From Streptomyces yatensis (GTDB taxonomy: Bacteria > Actinomycetota > Actinomycetes > Streptomycetales > Streptomycetaceae): a DNA stretch of 64,000 bases. The translations under genes and the position numbers were made by a program. Shown here in pieces: positions 42,806-54,672 of the stretch. Numbering within the stretch: position 1 is the stretch's first letter; each line of letters opens with the position of its first letter. The notes beneath the pieces are model-generated. The model did not search any database. It worked only from the letters and a program-made list of their open reading frames with translations, and was not told where the DNA came from. The stretch is taken from the NCBI RefSeq assembly GCF_018069625.1, contig NZ_CP072941.1, forward strand, positions 8,680,001 through 8,744,000, read 5' to 3'.

Positions 42806-44161
42806 TTGAGCGCCGAGACAGCCGACCGCGTCCGCCGGCGGACCGAGGCACTCGCCGCCGAGGGCATCGATGTCGTACGGGTCGCCTATCCCGACCTGAT
42901 GGGCTCCGAGCGCAGCCGGGACATCCTGCTGCACCACCTGCCCCATGCGGTCGGCCATGGACTCGCCTTCAGCCGCGCCGTCTATCACACGGGCGCACTG
43001 GGTGATCACTCGCACATCCCGGGCGGCCTCGAAGCCGGTATGCCGGACATCCTCGTACGCCCCGACCTCACCACGCTCGTCCCGCTGCCGTGGGAAGCGG
43101 GTGTGGCCGGGTGCATCGGCGACGTCCGGGACCCGGCCACCGGACTGCCCGTGCCCGAATCGCCACGGGACCTGCTGCGTCAGGTCATCGGCCTGCTGAT
43201 CGAGGGGGACCTGACGGCGGTCGTGGGCCCGGAGCTGGAGTACGTCCTGCTCGACCCGGACCCGGACTCGCTCGTCGGCTGGCGGCGCTACGCCCCCGCC
43301 CCGGGCCACGTCTATACGACCGGCCGCACGGGCGACCCGGACGGCCACCTGCTGCGGACCATCCGCGCGCTGCACGCCCTCGGGCTCGACGTCAGCGGCG
43401 GCAACCGCGAGTTCGACAGCGGCCAGTTCGAGATCAACCTCAGCCATTGCGAGGCGCTGGACGCCGCCGACCGGGCCTTTCGCTTCAAGGCCGCGATCAA
43501 GGAACTCGCCCATGCGGAGGGCAGGCTGGCCACGTTCATGGCCAAGCCGTTCAACGACGGAGGCGGCTCGGGCTTCCACCTCCACCTCTCCCTCGTCGAC
43601 GCGGACGGCCGGAACGTCTTCGACGCGCCCCGGGGCGCCTACGGCCTGTCCGCCACGGCCCGCCACGCCCTGGCCGGAGTGCTCGCCCACGCTCCCGCGC
43701 TCTCCGCGCTCCTCAACCCCACCGTCAACTCGTACAAGCGCTTCGGCCCGGACACGACGGCCCCCTGGCTGATCAACTGGGGCCTGGACAACCGCAACGC
43801 CCTGGTCCGCATCCCGCCCGAGCGCGGTGGCGCCACCCGTCTGGAAGTGCGCCTCGGCGATGCCACCGCCAATCCCTACCTCGCCATCGCCGGTCTGCTC
43901 GCCGCGGCCCACCTGGGCATCGCCGCCGCCGAGGAGCCCCCGGCGCCGATGACCGGCCAAGGCCACGACCGGGGCACCGCCGCCGCACTGCCGACCGGCC
44001 TCGGCCGGGCACTCGACGCCCTCGAAGCCGACGACCGGCTCGCCGATGTGCTCGGCAAGCCCTTCGTGGACGCCTTCCTGACCTTCAAGCGCGATGAGCT
44101 GGCCAGGTTCCGGCGATACGTCACCGACTGGGAGTTCCGCGAATACGCCCGGATCAGCTGA
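42806..44161 (+). CDS. Glutamine-synthetase-like gamma-glutamyl ligase
   Basis: A 451-residue GS-fold protein from TTG 42806 (GGAG upstream). Metal- and ATP-site motifs are visible: GPELEYVLL (E-x-E), NDGGGSGFHLHLSL, NSYKRFGP and RLEVRLGDATANPYLAIA. The N-terminal beta-grasp is reduced compared with GlnA, and the tyrosine adenylylation loop is absent. Such GS-like enzymes attach glutamate to amines (polyamines, ethanolamine, aniline-type compounds) to start their breakdown. The amine here is unknown. It is divergent from the MarR gene, so it may handle an amine made by the nearby PLP decarboxylase (inference). Confidence 0.8.
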   Translation: MSAETADRVRRRTEALAAEGIDVVRVAYPDLMGSERSRDILLHHLPHAVGHGLAFSRAVYHTGALGDHSHIPGGLEAGMPDILVRPDLTTLVPLPWEAGVAGCIGDVRDPATGLPVPESPRDLLRQVIGLLIEGDLTAVVGPELEYVLLDPDPDSLVGWRRYAPAPGHVYTTGRTGDPDGHLLRTIRALHALGLDVSGGNREFDSGQFEINLSHCEALDAADRAFRFKAAIKELAHAEGRLATFMAKPFNDGGGSGFHLHLSLVDADGRNVFDAPRGAYGLSATARHALAGVLAHAPALSALLNPTVNSYKRFGPDTTAPWLINWGLDNRNALVRIPPERGGATRLEVRLGDATANPYLAIAGLLAAAHLGIAAAEEPPAPMTGQGHDRGTAAALPTGLGRALDALEADDRLADVLGKPFVDAFLTFKRDELARFRRYVTDWEFREYARIS

Positions 44162-44211
44162 GGCCCCGGCCCAGCCGCGCCGATCGCGGCGCGACTGGCC
44201 CGGGCGCGCGC

Positions 44212-44943
44212 TCAGCCGAGGTGCCGGGCGAAGAACCGCAGCGCGCTGTCCAGCTCGAAGGCCGGGACATCCCCGTGCCTGCCGGGGTTGGCGTGCAGCG
44301 TCTTCTCGGCCGAACCGAAGGCGTCGAACAGCGCCAGGCCCTCGGCCCTCGGCACCCGTTCATCGTCCCACTGCACCAGGAACTCCACCGGGACGGTGAT
44401 CCGCGCGGCGTCCCCGGCCGAGGCCAGAGCCCCACCCAGGCCCAGCACCGCCGCGCGGACCCGGGGTTCGGCGGCGACGAACGGAACGCCGAGTCCGCAC
44501 CCCAGCGAGACGCCCCAGTAGCCCACCGGCCCGGGGCCGACGTGTTCGAGTCGCTGAACCGCGTCCAGGACCGCACGCCATTCCGGCACGGTCTGTCGGG
44601 CCACCAGCGCCTGGAAGTCGGCGATGAGCGGGGCCAGTTCCTCTCCGGCCGCCACCCGGGCCTGGTTCTCGGTCGCGATCCGGTCGTACTCCTCGACCAC
44701 CGGACGGTCGCCATGCCCGGGCACGTCGACCGCCACCACCGCGAAACCGCACTCCGCCACGTGGCGGAGTGCGCGCGTCAGGATGCCGGGCGCCTTCTTG
44801 TGCTGACCGCCACCGTGCCCCATCAGGATCAGGGGACGCGTACCGGCGGCACCTTCCGGTGTCCACAGCACACTGGGAATCTCATCGAGGACGAAGAGCT
44901 GTTCGCGGACACCGTCGGATGATGTCTCGGAGGTGAAGCGCAT
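44212..44943 (-). CDS. Alpha/beta hydrolase, dienelactone-hydrolase-like
   Basis: A 243-residue protein with the nucleophile elbow GYWGVSLGCGLG, a catalytic aspartate in VQWDDERVP and a histidine in GRHGDVP. The oxyanion-side motif is LILMGHGGGQHK. No signal peptide. Function beyond an esterase or lactonase is unclear. A small hairpin (ggcgt/acgcc, 44944-44956) sits against the start codon and could hide the ribosome site. It is convergent with the GS-like gene. Confidence 0.8.
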   Translation of the reverse strand: MRFTSETSSDGVREQLFVLDEIPSVLWTPEGAAGTRPLILMGHGGGQHKKAPGILTRALRHVAECGFAVVAVDVPGHGDRPVVEEYDRIATENQARVAAGEELAPLIADFQALVARQTVPEWRAVLDAVQRLEHVGPGPVGYWGVSLGCGLGVPFVAAEPRVRAAVLGLGGALASAGDAARITVPVEFLVQWDDERVPRAEGLALFDAFGSAEKTLHANPGRHGDVPAFELDSALRFFARHLG

Positions 44944-45075
44944 GGCGTTTCACGCCTTTCGGGATGCCTTCCGCGGGCACTCCCTGACCATGCGGGGGAG
45001 GGAGGCCCGACCTGTCACAGCGTTGATCGGTCTCACCTCCTCGGTTCGCGGCGGCGCACGGCGGCACCGAAAATA

Positions 45076-46023
45076 TCACGCACCGAAGCCGCCCTGTTCC
45101 CGGCCGGGGCGCTGGTGCGGTGCGGACAGGGCCGGGAGTTCGGGGTGGTCGCGCAGCGCCGCGATGACCGCGTGCACCGCCGCGCGCCGCGTTGTGCCGC
45201 GGCGCACCGCGATGGCGACGTTGCGGTGCACCGGTGTGCTCAGCTCCCGGGTGGCGACGGCGTGGTCGGGTGTGATGGCGAGGGCGGGCAGCAGGGTGAT
45301 CGACCGGCCCGACTCGACGTGGCGCAGCAGCATCAGGTAGTTGCTGAACCGGCAGGCCACCCGGGGTTCGAAGCCCGACTCGCGGCACAGCCGTACGGTC
45401 AGATCCGCCATGTACGACCGCGGCCGGTCACACGCCCACGTCTCCTCCGCGCAGGCCGCGAGGTTCACCGTCGTGCGGCCGGTGAGGGGGTGGTCGGGTG
45501 GCAGCACCACCACGATCGGGTCGGTTCCCAGGGGGATGATCTCGAGGTCCGCGCCCCAGGAGAGGCCGGCGTAGTCGGTGGTGGTGACGATGACATCCGC
45601 CTCCCCCGAGCGCAGGGCCGGTCCGCTCTCGTGCGGCTCCAGCTCGATCAGTTCCAGGTGCAGCCGCGGATGGGTGGTGGCCAGGCGGGTCGCCGCGGGG
45701 ACCGCGAGGGGGTAGATGGCGCTCTGGAACGCCCCGAGCCGTACGGTGCCGATGGGCTCGTCGTTCAGGGCGTGCAACTCGGCCTCGGCCTCGGCCATCT
45801 GGTCCAGGATCTCCCGGCCCCGACGGGCCAGCAGCAGACCGGCCGGGGTCAGCCGCACCTTCCGTCCGGTCCGCTCCAGCAGCCGGCAGTGGGTCTCGGT
45901 CTCCAGGACCGCCAGTTGCTGGGAGACCGTCGAGGCGCTCAGATGCAGGGTCTCGGCGACCGCGCGGACGGTACCCAGGGTTTCCAGCAGGCTGAGCAGC
46001 CGCAGCCGCCCCGAGTTGAGCAT
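45076..46023 (-). CDS. LysR-type regulator (DgdR-like)
   Basis: A 315-residue protein. The N-terminal LysR helix-turn-helix (TVRAVAETLHLSASTVSQQLAVLE) is followed by the two-lobed effector domain (IGTVRLGAFQSAIYPLAVPA). It is divergent, across 110 bp, from a gene that matches dialkylglycine decarboxylase closely. That arrangement mirrors the known dgdR-dgdA pair, so it probably activates or represses that gene. Confidence 0.82.
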   Translation of the reverse strand: MLNSGRLRLLSLLETLGTVRAVAETLHLSASTVSQQLAVLETETHCRLLERTGRKVRLTPAGLLLARRGREILDQMAEAEAELHALNDEPIGTVRLGAFQSAIYPLAVPAATRLATTHPRLHLELIELEPHESGPALRSGEADVIVTTTDYAGLSWGADLEIIPLGTDPIVVVLPPDHPLTGRTTVNLAACAEETWACDRPRSYMADLTVRLCRESGFEPRVACRFSNYLMLLRHVESGRSITLLPALAITPDHAVATRELSTPVHRNVAIAVRRGTTRRAAVHAVIAALRDHPELPALSAPHQRPGREQGGFGA

Positions 46024-46037
46024 GCGCCCGATTGTAG

Positions 46038-47447
<1,410 letters not shown>

Positions 47448-47481
47448 CGGTATCTCCGGTGACGTATCTCCAGGGTTCGCA

Positions 47482-47508
47482 TGACAGATGTCAGCTGGAC
47501 GCATGACA
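47482..47508 (+). promoter_or_regulatory. Operator-like site before the ABC-exporter/two-component operon
   Basis: TGACA-GA-TGTCA palindrome (47482-47493) followed by another ATGACA half-site at 47503-47508, 45-70 bp before the ATPase start. The pattern fits NarL/DesR-type response-regulator sites found before such operons. Confidence 0.55.
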
Positions 47509-47552
47509 GAGCGCACTGCCGCCGGGCCCGCCGCGCCGGGAGTCTGGAACGC

Positions 47553-48479
47553 ATGGACACTGTGATCGAAACCGCCGACCTACGGCGGCACTATCGCGGC
47601 TTCGAGGCCGTGCGCGGCATCGACCTCACGGTCGCCCGCGGTGAGCTCTTCGCGCTGCTGGGGACCAACGGGGCCGGTAAGACCTCCACCCTCGAAGTCT
47701 TGGAGGGGCAGGCCACCCCCACCGCCGGAACCGTCCGGGTGCTCGGCCGCGACCCGTACCGCGAACGCGCCGCCGTCCGCCCCCGTATCGGGGTGATGCT
47801 CCAGGAGGGCGGCTTCCCGACCGAGCTGACGGTCACCGAGACCGCACGCATGTGGGCGGGCTGCACCAGCGGCGCCCGCCCCGTGGCCGAGGCCCTGGAG
47901 CTGACCCGGCTGTCCAAACGGGCGGCGGTGCGGGTCAAGCAGCTCTCCGGTGGCGAGCGCCGGCGCCTCGATCTCGCGCTGGCCCTGCTGGGACGGCCCG
48001 AGGTGCTGTTCCTGGACGAGCCGACGACCGGCCTGGACGCGCAGTCCCGCCGCGAGACCTGGGAGCTGATCCGGGAGCTGAAGCAGCAGGGCACGACGGT
48101 GCTGCTCACCACCCACTATCTGGAAGAGGCCGAGCAGCTGGCCGACCGGCTGGCCATCATGCACGCGGGGCGGATCGCCACCTCGGGGCGGGTCGCCGAC
48201 GTGGTCGCCGAGCGGCCCGCGCGGATGCGGTTCGAGCTGCCCAGGGACCACTTCCTGGGCGATGTGCCGCCGCTCGCACCGCTGGGTGTGTCGAGCTACG
48301 AGGAGGCCGGGGGGACGGTCCGGCTGGAGACCACCGATCTGCAGCGCACGGCCACGGCGCTGCTGGTGTGGGCCCGGGACAGGGGCGTGGAGTTGCGCGG
48401 TCTGGACGCCCGGTCCGCCACCTTGGAGGAGGCGTTCATGGAGATCGCGAAGGGCCTGGACAGCGAGGAGGCACGATGA
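47553..48479 (+). CDS. ABC-2 exporter ATPase
   Basis: A 308-residue ATPase with Walker A GTNGAGKTS, signature LSGGERRRLD, Walker B VLFLDEPTTGLD and the switch in TTHYLEEAEQ. The C-terminal ~70 residues form the extension typical of DrrA-like drug exporters. ATG 47553 has GGGAG upstream. It is the first gene of an exporter/sensor-kinase operon and overlaps the permease by 4 bp (ATGA). Confidence 0.88.
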   Translation: MDTVIETADLRRHYRGFEAVRGIDLTVARGELFALLGTNGAGKTSTLEVLEGQATPTAGTVRVLGRDPYRERAAVRPRIGVMLQEGGFPTELTVTETARMWAGCTSGARPVAEALELTRLSKRAAVRVKQLSGGERRRLDLALALLGRPEVLFLDEPTTGLDAQSRRETWELIRELKQQGTTVLLTTHYLEEAEQLADRLAIMHAGRIATSGRVADVVAERPARMRFELPRDHFLGDVPPLAPLGVSSYEEAGGTVRLETTDLQRTATALLVWARDRGVELRGLDARSATLEEAFMEIAKGLDSEEAR

Positions 48480-49291
48480 CGACGTCAGCGGCCCGTACGG
48501 CACCGACGCCCGTGGCCACGGCCCCCCGGCGCACCGCCGCCGACCGTATGACCGCCCTCGGCCGCGCCGAGCTGACACTGCTGCTGCGCAGCAAGGCATC
48601 CCTGGTCACCGCGGTGGTCCTGCCCAGCGTGATGGCCTTCGCGATGCGCGGCACGGTCGAGGAGCTGGACCTGGGTGGCACCGGCCTGTCGGTGGCCACC
48701 GTCATGCTGCCCGCCGCGCTGGCCACGGCGCTGCTCTTCTCCGTCTACACCTACCTGGTCGGTGTGTACGTGGTGCGCCGCGAGGGCCTGGTGCTCAAGC
48801 GGCTGCGCAGTGGCGAGGTGCGCGACTGGGAGATCCTCGTCGGCAGCGCGCTCCCGGCGTTCCTGCTGGCGGTCGTGCAGTCCCTGCTGCTGGCGGTCGG
48901 GATGACCGCGTTCCTCGACGCGGACGCACCGGCCGCACCGCATCTGGCGGTGCTCGGTCTGCTCAGCGGCGTGGCCATGCTGGTCGCCGGGGCGGCGCTG
49001 ACGGCGGCCTTCACCCGGACATCGGAGAGTGCCCAGATGACGTTCCTGCCGTTCCTGCTGGTGACGATGGCCGGCTCCGGGGTCTTCGCGCCGCGTGAGG
49101 TGATGCCGGACATGATGGCCGACATCGCCGCCTGGCTGCCGTTCTCGCCGGTGATGGATCTGCTGCGGGGCGGCTGGACGGATGACCTGGCCGCCATGGA
49201 TCAGCTCCGGGCGGTGATCCTCGCGCTGGCATGGACGGGCCTGGCAGTGTTTGCTGTGCGTCGGCGGTTCCGCTGGGGGCCGCGGAGTTGA
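48476..49291 (+). CDS. ABC-2 exporter permease
   Basis: A 271-residue protein with six predicted membrane segments. The conserved ABC-2 region EVMPDMMADIAAWLPFSPVMDLLRG is visible near the C-terminus, split here as MADIAAWLPFSPVMDLLR. It starts in the ATGA overlap with the ATPase. Likely exports a drug or lipid; substrate unknown. Confidence 0.85.
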   Translation: MTTSAARTAPTPVATAPRRTAADRMTALGRAELTLLLRSKASLVTAVVLPSVMAFAMRGTVEELDLGGTGLSVATVMLPAALATALLFSVYTYLVGVYVVRREGLVLKRLRSGEVRDWEILVGSALPAFLLAVVQSLLLAVGMTAFLDADAPAAPHLAVLGLLSGVAMLVAGAALTAAFTRTSESAQMTFLPFLLVTMAGSGVFAPREVMPDMMADIAAWLPFSPVMDLLRGGWTDDLAAMDQLRAVILALAWTGLAVFAVRRRFRWGPRS

Positions 49292-49309
49292 GAGCGGCGG
49301 GAGCCTGAG

Positions 49310-50698
49310 GTGGCGGAGCCCGAGGTGATGGAGCCAGCGGTGGCGGAGCCCGAGGTGATGGAGCCAGCGGTGGCGGAGCCCGAGGTGGCGGAGCCCGTGA
49401 TGACAGCGCCCGTGATGACGGGGCCGGAGGTGTCCGAGCCCGAGGAGTCGCGGCCCGCGGTGACGGGGCGGGGGAACTTGAGCGTGGAGACCTGGGTGGA
49501 GCGGTTCGGGGGCCCGGACGGCCCCGAGCGCTACCACCGCTACACCCTCGGCACCCTCGCCTTCTTCGCCGCCGCCGAGGCCGGGCTGTGGGCGTTCTGG
49601 ATCAAGACGTCGGACGCCGGCACGCTCGGGTCGGCCGTGGTGGCGGCGGTGGGCGCGGTACATGTCGGCGCCCAGCTGCTGCTCTCCCGCGCCGCCCTGC
49701 GCCGCTACCTCGGCGCCGGACCCCGCCCGGTCGGGCTGGTCGCGCTGTACGTCGCCGCCACCGCGGCCATGGCCGCGGTGGGCTGCGCGCTGCTGGTCAC
49801 CGGCCGCATCGGGGCCCGGGACCTGGTGAGCTACCTGATCTGGCTGATGATGTTCTACGCGGGCCCGCCGATGCTGGCGCTGCCGCGCCGCGCAGGGGTG
49901 GCGGTGGTCGGGGCGGTGCCGGTGGCGACGCTCGGCGTGGCGGTGGCGAGCGGGCTGTCGGGGGATCCGCTGGCCCTCACGGTCGGCGGGGTCCTGTTGA
50001 TGGTGCCGTTCATGGCCACGGCGATGCGGGTCACCGGCTGGAGCGTGCGGCTGATCGAGGAGCTCGCCAAGGCGCGGGCGACACAGGCGCGGCTGGCCGT
50101 CGCGGAGGAGCGGCTGCGCTTCGGCCGCGATCTGCACGATGTGCTCGGCCGCAACCTCGCGGTGGTGGCGCTGAAGAGCGAGCTCGCGGTGCAGCTGGCG
50201 CGGCGGGGCCGGGAGGAGGCGGTGGCCCAGATGGAGGAGGTGCAGCACATCGCGCAGGAGTCCCAGCGGGAGATCCGCGCGGTGGTCCGCGGCTACCGCA
50301 CCGCCGACCTGCTCGCCGAGCTGGCCGGGGCCCGGTCCGTACTGGAGGCGGCCGGGATCGACTGCCGGATCGAGAACGGCCCGGCGGCGCGGCTGCCCGC
50401 ACAGACACAGGCGGCGCTCGGCTGGGTGGTCCGCGAGGGCACGACGAACATGCTCCGCCATGCGCAGGGCGCCTCGCGCTGCGAGGTGTCGGTGCGCGCG
50501 ACGATCTCGGGCTGGGTGGCGCTCGTCATGGAGAACGACGGGGCGGATACGGCCCCCCGGACCGGCACCGGCACCGGCAGCGGCCTGCCGGGGCTGCGCG
50601 AGCGCCTGGCCGAGGTGGACGGCACACTGACCACCGAACGGCGCTCGGACGGGAGCTTCCGCCTCACCGCGCGGATTCCCTGGAAGACGCCCGAATGA
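49310..50698 (+). CDS. Sensor histidine kinase (HisKA_3 type)
   Basis: A 462-residue frame. Residues ~75-250 hold about five membrane segments. The dimerisation box [10 protein letters not shown] carries the phosphoacceptor H276, and the HATPase domain contains [12 protein letters not shown] (N box) and [13 protein letters not shown] (G box). This is the DesK/NarX-like class paired with NarL-type regulators. GTG 49310 gives an odd N-terminus of [10 protein letters not shown] repeats; TTG 49478 or GTG 49484 would remove them and yield a more normal start. The partner response regulator, overlapping by ATGA, is broken. Confidence 0.82.
   Translation: MAEPEVMEPAVAEPEVMEPAVAEPEVAEPVMTAPVMTGPEVSEPEESRPAVTGRGNLSVETWVERFGGPDGPERYHRYTLGTLAFFAAAEAGLWAFWIKTSDAGTLGSAVVAAVGAVHVGAQLLLSRAALRRYLGAGPRPVGLVALYVAATAAMAAVGCALLVTGRIGARDLVSYLIWLMMFYAGPPMLALPRRAGVAVVGAVPVATLGVAVASGLSGDPLALTVGGVLLMVPFMATAMRVTGWSVRLIEELAKARATQARLAVAEERLRFGRDLHDVLGRNLAVVALKSELAVQLARRGREEAVAQMEEVQHIAQESQREIRAVVRGYRTADLLAELAGARSVLEAAGIDCRIENGPAARLPAQTQAALGWVVREGTTNMLRHAQGASRCEVSVRATISGWVALVMENDGADTAPRTGTGTGSGLPGLRERLAEVDGTLTTERRSDGSFRLTARIPWKTPE
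49313..49400 (+). repeat. 30-bp tandem repeat at the kinase 5' end
   Basis: Two full copies and part of a third of a unit beginning GCGGAGCCCGAGGTGATGG. In frame it encodes [10 protein letters not shown]. It may be untranslated if the kinase begins at 49478-49484. Confidence 0.8.
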
Positions 50699-50971
50699 TC
50701 AGGGTTCTGCTCGCGGACGACGAACGCCTCATCCGGGACGCCCTGGCCTCCCTCCTCGCACTGGAGGACGGCATCACCGTGGTGGCGTAGGCCGGAACCG
50801 GCGACGAGGCGAAATGCTGTCGCCGGCCGAGGACGGGCACCGGTGGCGGAGATCGCGTCCCACGCCGCGCCGTCGCCCGGGAGGGTGCGCAACTACCTGT
50901 CGGCCGCCGCGGCCGAACTCGGCGCGGAAAACCGCCATGTGGCGGCTCGCACCGCGGTAGGGCGGCTGTAG
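50695..50971 (+). pseudogene. NarL-type response regulator, nonsense mutation plus internal deletion
   Basis: ATG 50695 overlaps the kinase stop and starts a normal receiver domain ([20 protein letters not shown]). A TAG at 50788-50790 ends it after 31 codons, where a glutamate codon (GAG) is expected. The next residues in frame (AGTGDEA) still resemble the receiver. The C-terminal helix-turn-helix remnant VRNYLSAAAAELGAENRHVAAR survives at ~50840-50968 in the +1 frame. About 110 residues are missing between. The gene cannot make a working regulator. Confidence 0.85.
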
Positions 50972-50980
50972 CCGCCCTAC
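50957..50980. terminator. Bidirectional hairpin between convergent genes
   Basis: Perfect 10-bp stem GTAGGGCGGC/GCCGCCCTAC with loop TGTA. It spans the stop of the regulator remnant and the stop of the leftward hydrolase gene at 50977. Confidence 0.75.
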
Positions 50981-51987
50981 CCGCGCGAAGAACGCGACCG
51001 CCGGCGTCGGCGGCGGCCGAGGACGAGGGCTCCACCACCGAGCAGAAGGGCCGCCGCGCCCCCGGTCACCCACGCGGCGGCCGTGTCGGCGGGCCGGGAC
51101 TCCGCCCCGGCGCGGGAGCCGGAAGGCTTGGCGGCGGGCGAGGGCCGGGCCGTGCCCGTGGCCGTGGCGGCCTTGATGATGAGGTCGGTGACCTCCTGGG
51201 GGTGGGCGATCATGGCCACGTGGGAGGAGTTGATCTCCACGGTGTGGGAGTGGGCGCGCTTGGCCTGGAACCGCTCCTGCCGAGGGTTGATGGTCTTGTC
51301 CTGCTTGGCAACGAGGACCCAGGACGGGATCTGCCGCCACGCGGCCACCTTGGCCTTCTCCGAGAACGCGGTCGTAGCGGCGGGCCGTTGGGTCGCCGCC
51401 AGCAGCCTCGCCGTACTGGCCGGGAGGTCCGCGGCGAAGACCCGGTGGACCTTGTCGCGCTTGAGGTACAGGTCCTTGCCCCGCATGCCGTCACCGGCCC
51501 GGTAGGGGACCGCCCTGGTGGCGGTGGCGAGCTCGCTGGGGAACCGGGCGGCCAGCGACTGCCCGCTCTCGCCCTTGTCGGGCATCAGCGAGGACACGTA
51601 CACCAGCGACTTCACCCGGGGGTGGCCCGCGGCGGCCGTGCTGATGACCGCGCCGCCGTAGGAGTGGCCCACCAGCACGATCGGGCCCTTGATGCTGTCC
51701 AGGACGGAGGCGATATAGGTGGAGTCGGTGTACAGACCGCGCAGCGGGTTGGCCGGGGCGATGACGCGGTAGCCGCGGCGCTCCAGGCGCGGGATGACAC
51801 CGTTCCAGCTGGAGCCGTCCGCGTACGCGCCGTGGATCAGCACCACCGTGGGCTTCGCGCTCGACGTGTCGTCCCGCGCGGCGGCCGGGGCCGCCACACT
51901 CGCGCACACCGCCACGGCGCATCCGGCCGCCGCGACACGTGCGCGGGTCCGTCCGCGTCCGGAGCCGAGAGCCGAAGACGCCACCAT
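50977..51987 (-). CDS. Exported, C-terminally anchored alpha/beta hydrolase
   Basis: A 336-residue protein. An N-terminal signal segment (ARVAAAGCAVAVCASVAAPAAA) is followed by a lid-less hydrolase core with VVLIHGAYADGSSW, the nucleophile in VLVGHSYGGAV, a catalytic acid in VLVAKQDKTI and a histidine in NSSHVAMI. A Pro/Ser linker, one hydrophobic segment (TGGAAALLLGGGALVLG) and an Arg-rich tail form a cell-wall or membrane anchor. Similar secreted hydrolases act on small esters. It has an SD-like AAGGGAAG before ATG 51987. Confidence 0.82.
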   Translation of the reverse strand: MVASSALGSGRGRTRARVAAAGCAVAVCASVAAPAAARDDTSSAKPTVVLIHGAYADGSSWNGVIPRLERRGYRVIAPANPLRGLYTDSTYIASVLDSIKGPIVLVGHSYGGAVISTAAAGHPRVKSLVYVSSLMPDKGESGQSLAARFPSELATATRAVPYRAGDGMRGKDLYLKRDKVHRVFAADLPASTARLLAATQRPAATTAFSEKAKVAAWRQIPSWVLVAKQDKTINPRQERFQAKRAHSHTVEINSSHVAMIAHPQEVTDLIIKAATATGTARPSPAAKPSGSRAGAESRPADTAAAWVTGGAAALLLGGGALVLGRRRRRRSRSSRG

Positions 51988-52230
51988 GGTGTTCTCGCTT
52001 CCCTTTGGGTGTTCCCCGAGGCTTTTGAATCCCCCTCGAGAGCCATGCCTCCTCCACGTTCGCGGGACCCGTGGCGCCGGGCCGCGCGGCAGGGTCCGAC
52101 CGGGTGAGAGGGGTCATCCACCGGGGTGACACCGCTCTGACAACGATGCCCACGACCTGCGCGCGTCGTCCTTGTGCTGCCTTTGCCTCGAGTTCGCCGA
52201 GCATTGGCCTGGGCTTGTTTGCATGCAGGA

Positions 52231-53385
<1,155 letters not shown>

Positions 53386-53415
53386 GTCCCTGCGAATCAC
53401 GGAGAGTTGAAAGCG

Positions 53416-53649
53416 ATGCATCTCGACTGGAGCGCACTCGGCCAGGTCACCGCGGTGAGCATCGGCGTCACCGTCGCCGTGGTCGTCGTCTTCGCCCTCG
53501 GCGTCCTGGGCCTCGCCCGGGTGGAGGCGGCCCGTGAGGAGAACGGCACCGGCTCCACCGTCGGCCTCACCCAGGCCGGCCTGTGCTTCGTGGCGTGCGC
53601 CGCGGTGGTGGCGTACGGAATTTATCTGATTGTGCCGCAGTTCCACTGA
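53416..53649 (+). CDS. Small two-segment membrane protein downstream of pit
   Basis: A 77-residue protein with one membrane segment at ~10-33 (VTAVSIGVTVAVVVVFALGV) and a second at ~55-73, with a charged EAAREEN loop between. GGAGAG precedes ATG 53416 by 10 nt. The position between a Pit transporter and PPK2 suggests an accessory subunit or phosphate sensor. No family function is known to me. Confidence 0.75.
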   Translation: MHLDWSALGQVTAVSIGVTVAVVVVFALGVLGLARVEAAREENGTGSTVGLTQAGLCFVACAAVVAYGIYLIVPQFH

Positions 53650-53669
53650 GTGCCGAAAGGAAGGACTGG

Positions 53670-54611
53670 ATGACAACGCCGCCCTTGCTGTCCGAGCTGT
53701 CCGACCTGCGGGTCGACTACAGCGACCACGACGACCCCGTGCTCATCCGGCCTGATGGAAGCCCGGTCGACACCTGGCGGGAGAACTATCCGTACCCGCA
53801 CCGCATGGAGCGCAGGGAGTACGAGTGGCACAAGCGGCTGCAGCAGATCGAACTGCTGAAGCTGCAGAGCTGGATCAAGGAGACCGGACGCCGGCTCGTC
53901 ATCGTCTTCGAGGGGCGGGACGCGGCCGGCAAGGGCGGCACGATCAAGCGCTTCACCGAGCACCTCAACCCGCGCGGCGCACGGGTCGTCGCGCTGGAGA
54001 AGCCCACCGAGCGCGAACGTGGCCAGTGGTACTTCCAGCGGTACGTGGAGCATCTGCCGACCGCGGGTGAGATCGTGCTCTTCGACCGGTCCTGGTACAA
54101 CCGGGCGGGCGTCGAGCGGGTCATGGGCTTCTGCTCGCAGGACGAGTACCAGCGCTTCACCCGGCAGGCGCCACTGTTCGAGCGGATGCTCGTGGACGAC
54201 GGCGTCGACCTGGTGAAGTTCTGGTTCTCGGTGTCCCAGAGCGAGCAGCGCACCCGCTTCACCATCCGCCAGGTGGATCCCGTACGGCAGTGGAAGCTCA
54301 GCCCGATGGACCTGGCCTCGCTGGACCGCTGGGACGATTACACCGCCGCGAAGGTGGCCATGTTCCGGGAGACGGACACGGAGTACGCGCCCTGGACGGT
54401 GGTCAAGAGCAACGACAAGAAGCGGGCCCGTGTCGAGGCCATGCGCAGTGTGCTCGCCCGCTTCGACTACACCGACAAGGACGAGGAGGTCGTCGGCGTC
54501 GCCGACCCGCGCATCGTGGGCGCGGCGGCGGGCCTGCTGGAGGCGGGCGAGGACGACGCCGACGACACGAACGGCGCCACCGACGACGGCGGCCACGTCG
54601 GCCGGCGCTGA
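53670..54611 (+). CDS. ppk2: Polyphosphate kinase 2 (PPK2)
   Basis: A 313-residue protein. Walker A is GRDAAGKGG with K88, and the lid and Walker B regions are FDRSWYNRAGVERVMGF, the PPK2 signature. The downstream SQSEQRTRFTIRQVDP and KSNDKKRARVEAM segments are also typical of the class I one-domain enzyme. It transfers phosphate between polyphosphate and nucleoside diphosphates. The tail after residue ~290 is acidic and Gly-rich. GGAAGGA precedes ATG 53670. A very strong hairpin follows. Confidence 0.92.
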   Translation: MTTPPLLSELSDLRVDYSDHDDPVLIRPDGSPVDTWRENYPYPHRMERREYEWHKRLQQIELLKLQSWIKETGRRLVIVFEGRDAAGKGGTIKRFTEHLNPRGARVVALEKPTERERGQWYFQRYVEHLPTAGEIVLFDRSWYNRAGVERVMGFCSQDEYQRFTRQAPLFERMLVDDGVDLVKFWFSVSQSEQRTRFTIRQVDPVRQWKLSPMDLASLDRWDDYTAAKVAMFRETDTEYAPWTVVKSNDKKRARVEAMRSVLARFDYTDKDEEVVGVADPRIVGAAAGLLEAGEDDADDTNGATDDGGHVGRR

Positions 54612-54632
54612 CGCGTACAAGCGAAAGCAGGC

Positions 54633-54672
54633 AACCCGGGGGTCCGGCACGACGGTGCCGGACCCCCGGGTT
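54633..54672 (+). terminator. Strong intrinsic-type terminator after ppk2
   Basis: Perfect 18-bp stem (54633-54650 and 54655-54672) with loop GACG; arms begin AACCCGGGGGTCC. It separates the phosphate-transport/ppk2 unit from the phosphonate importer. Confidence 0.9.

Noticed and set aside
44944..44956. Riboswitch or thermosensor at the hydrolase start
   Set aside because: Only a 5-bp stem is seen. This is too short to call, though it could modestly mask the ribosome site.
52110..52145. Pho boxes upstream of pit (GGTCATCC / GGTGACA)
   Set aside because: The two elements are inverted, not the direct 11-bp repeats of Streptomyces Pho boxes. A weight-matrix scan would be needed.
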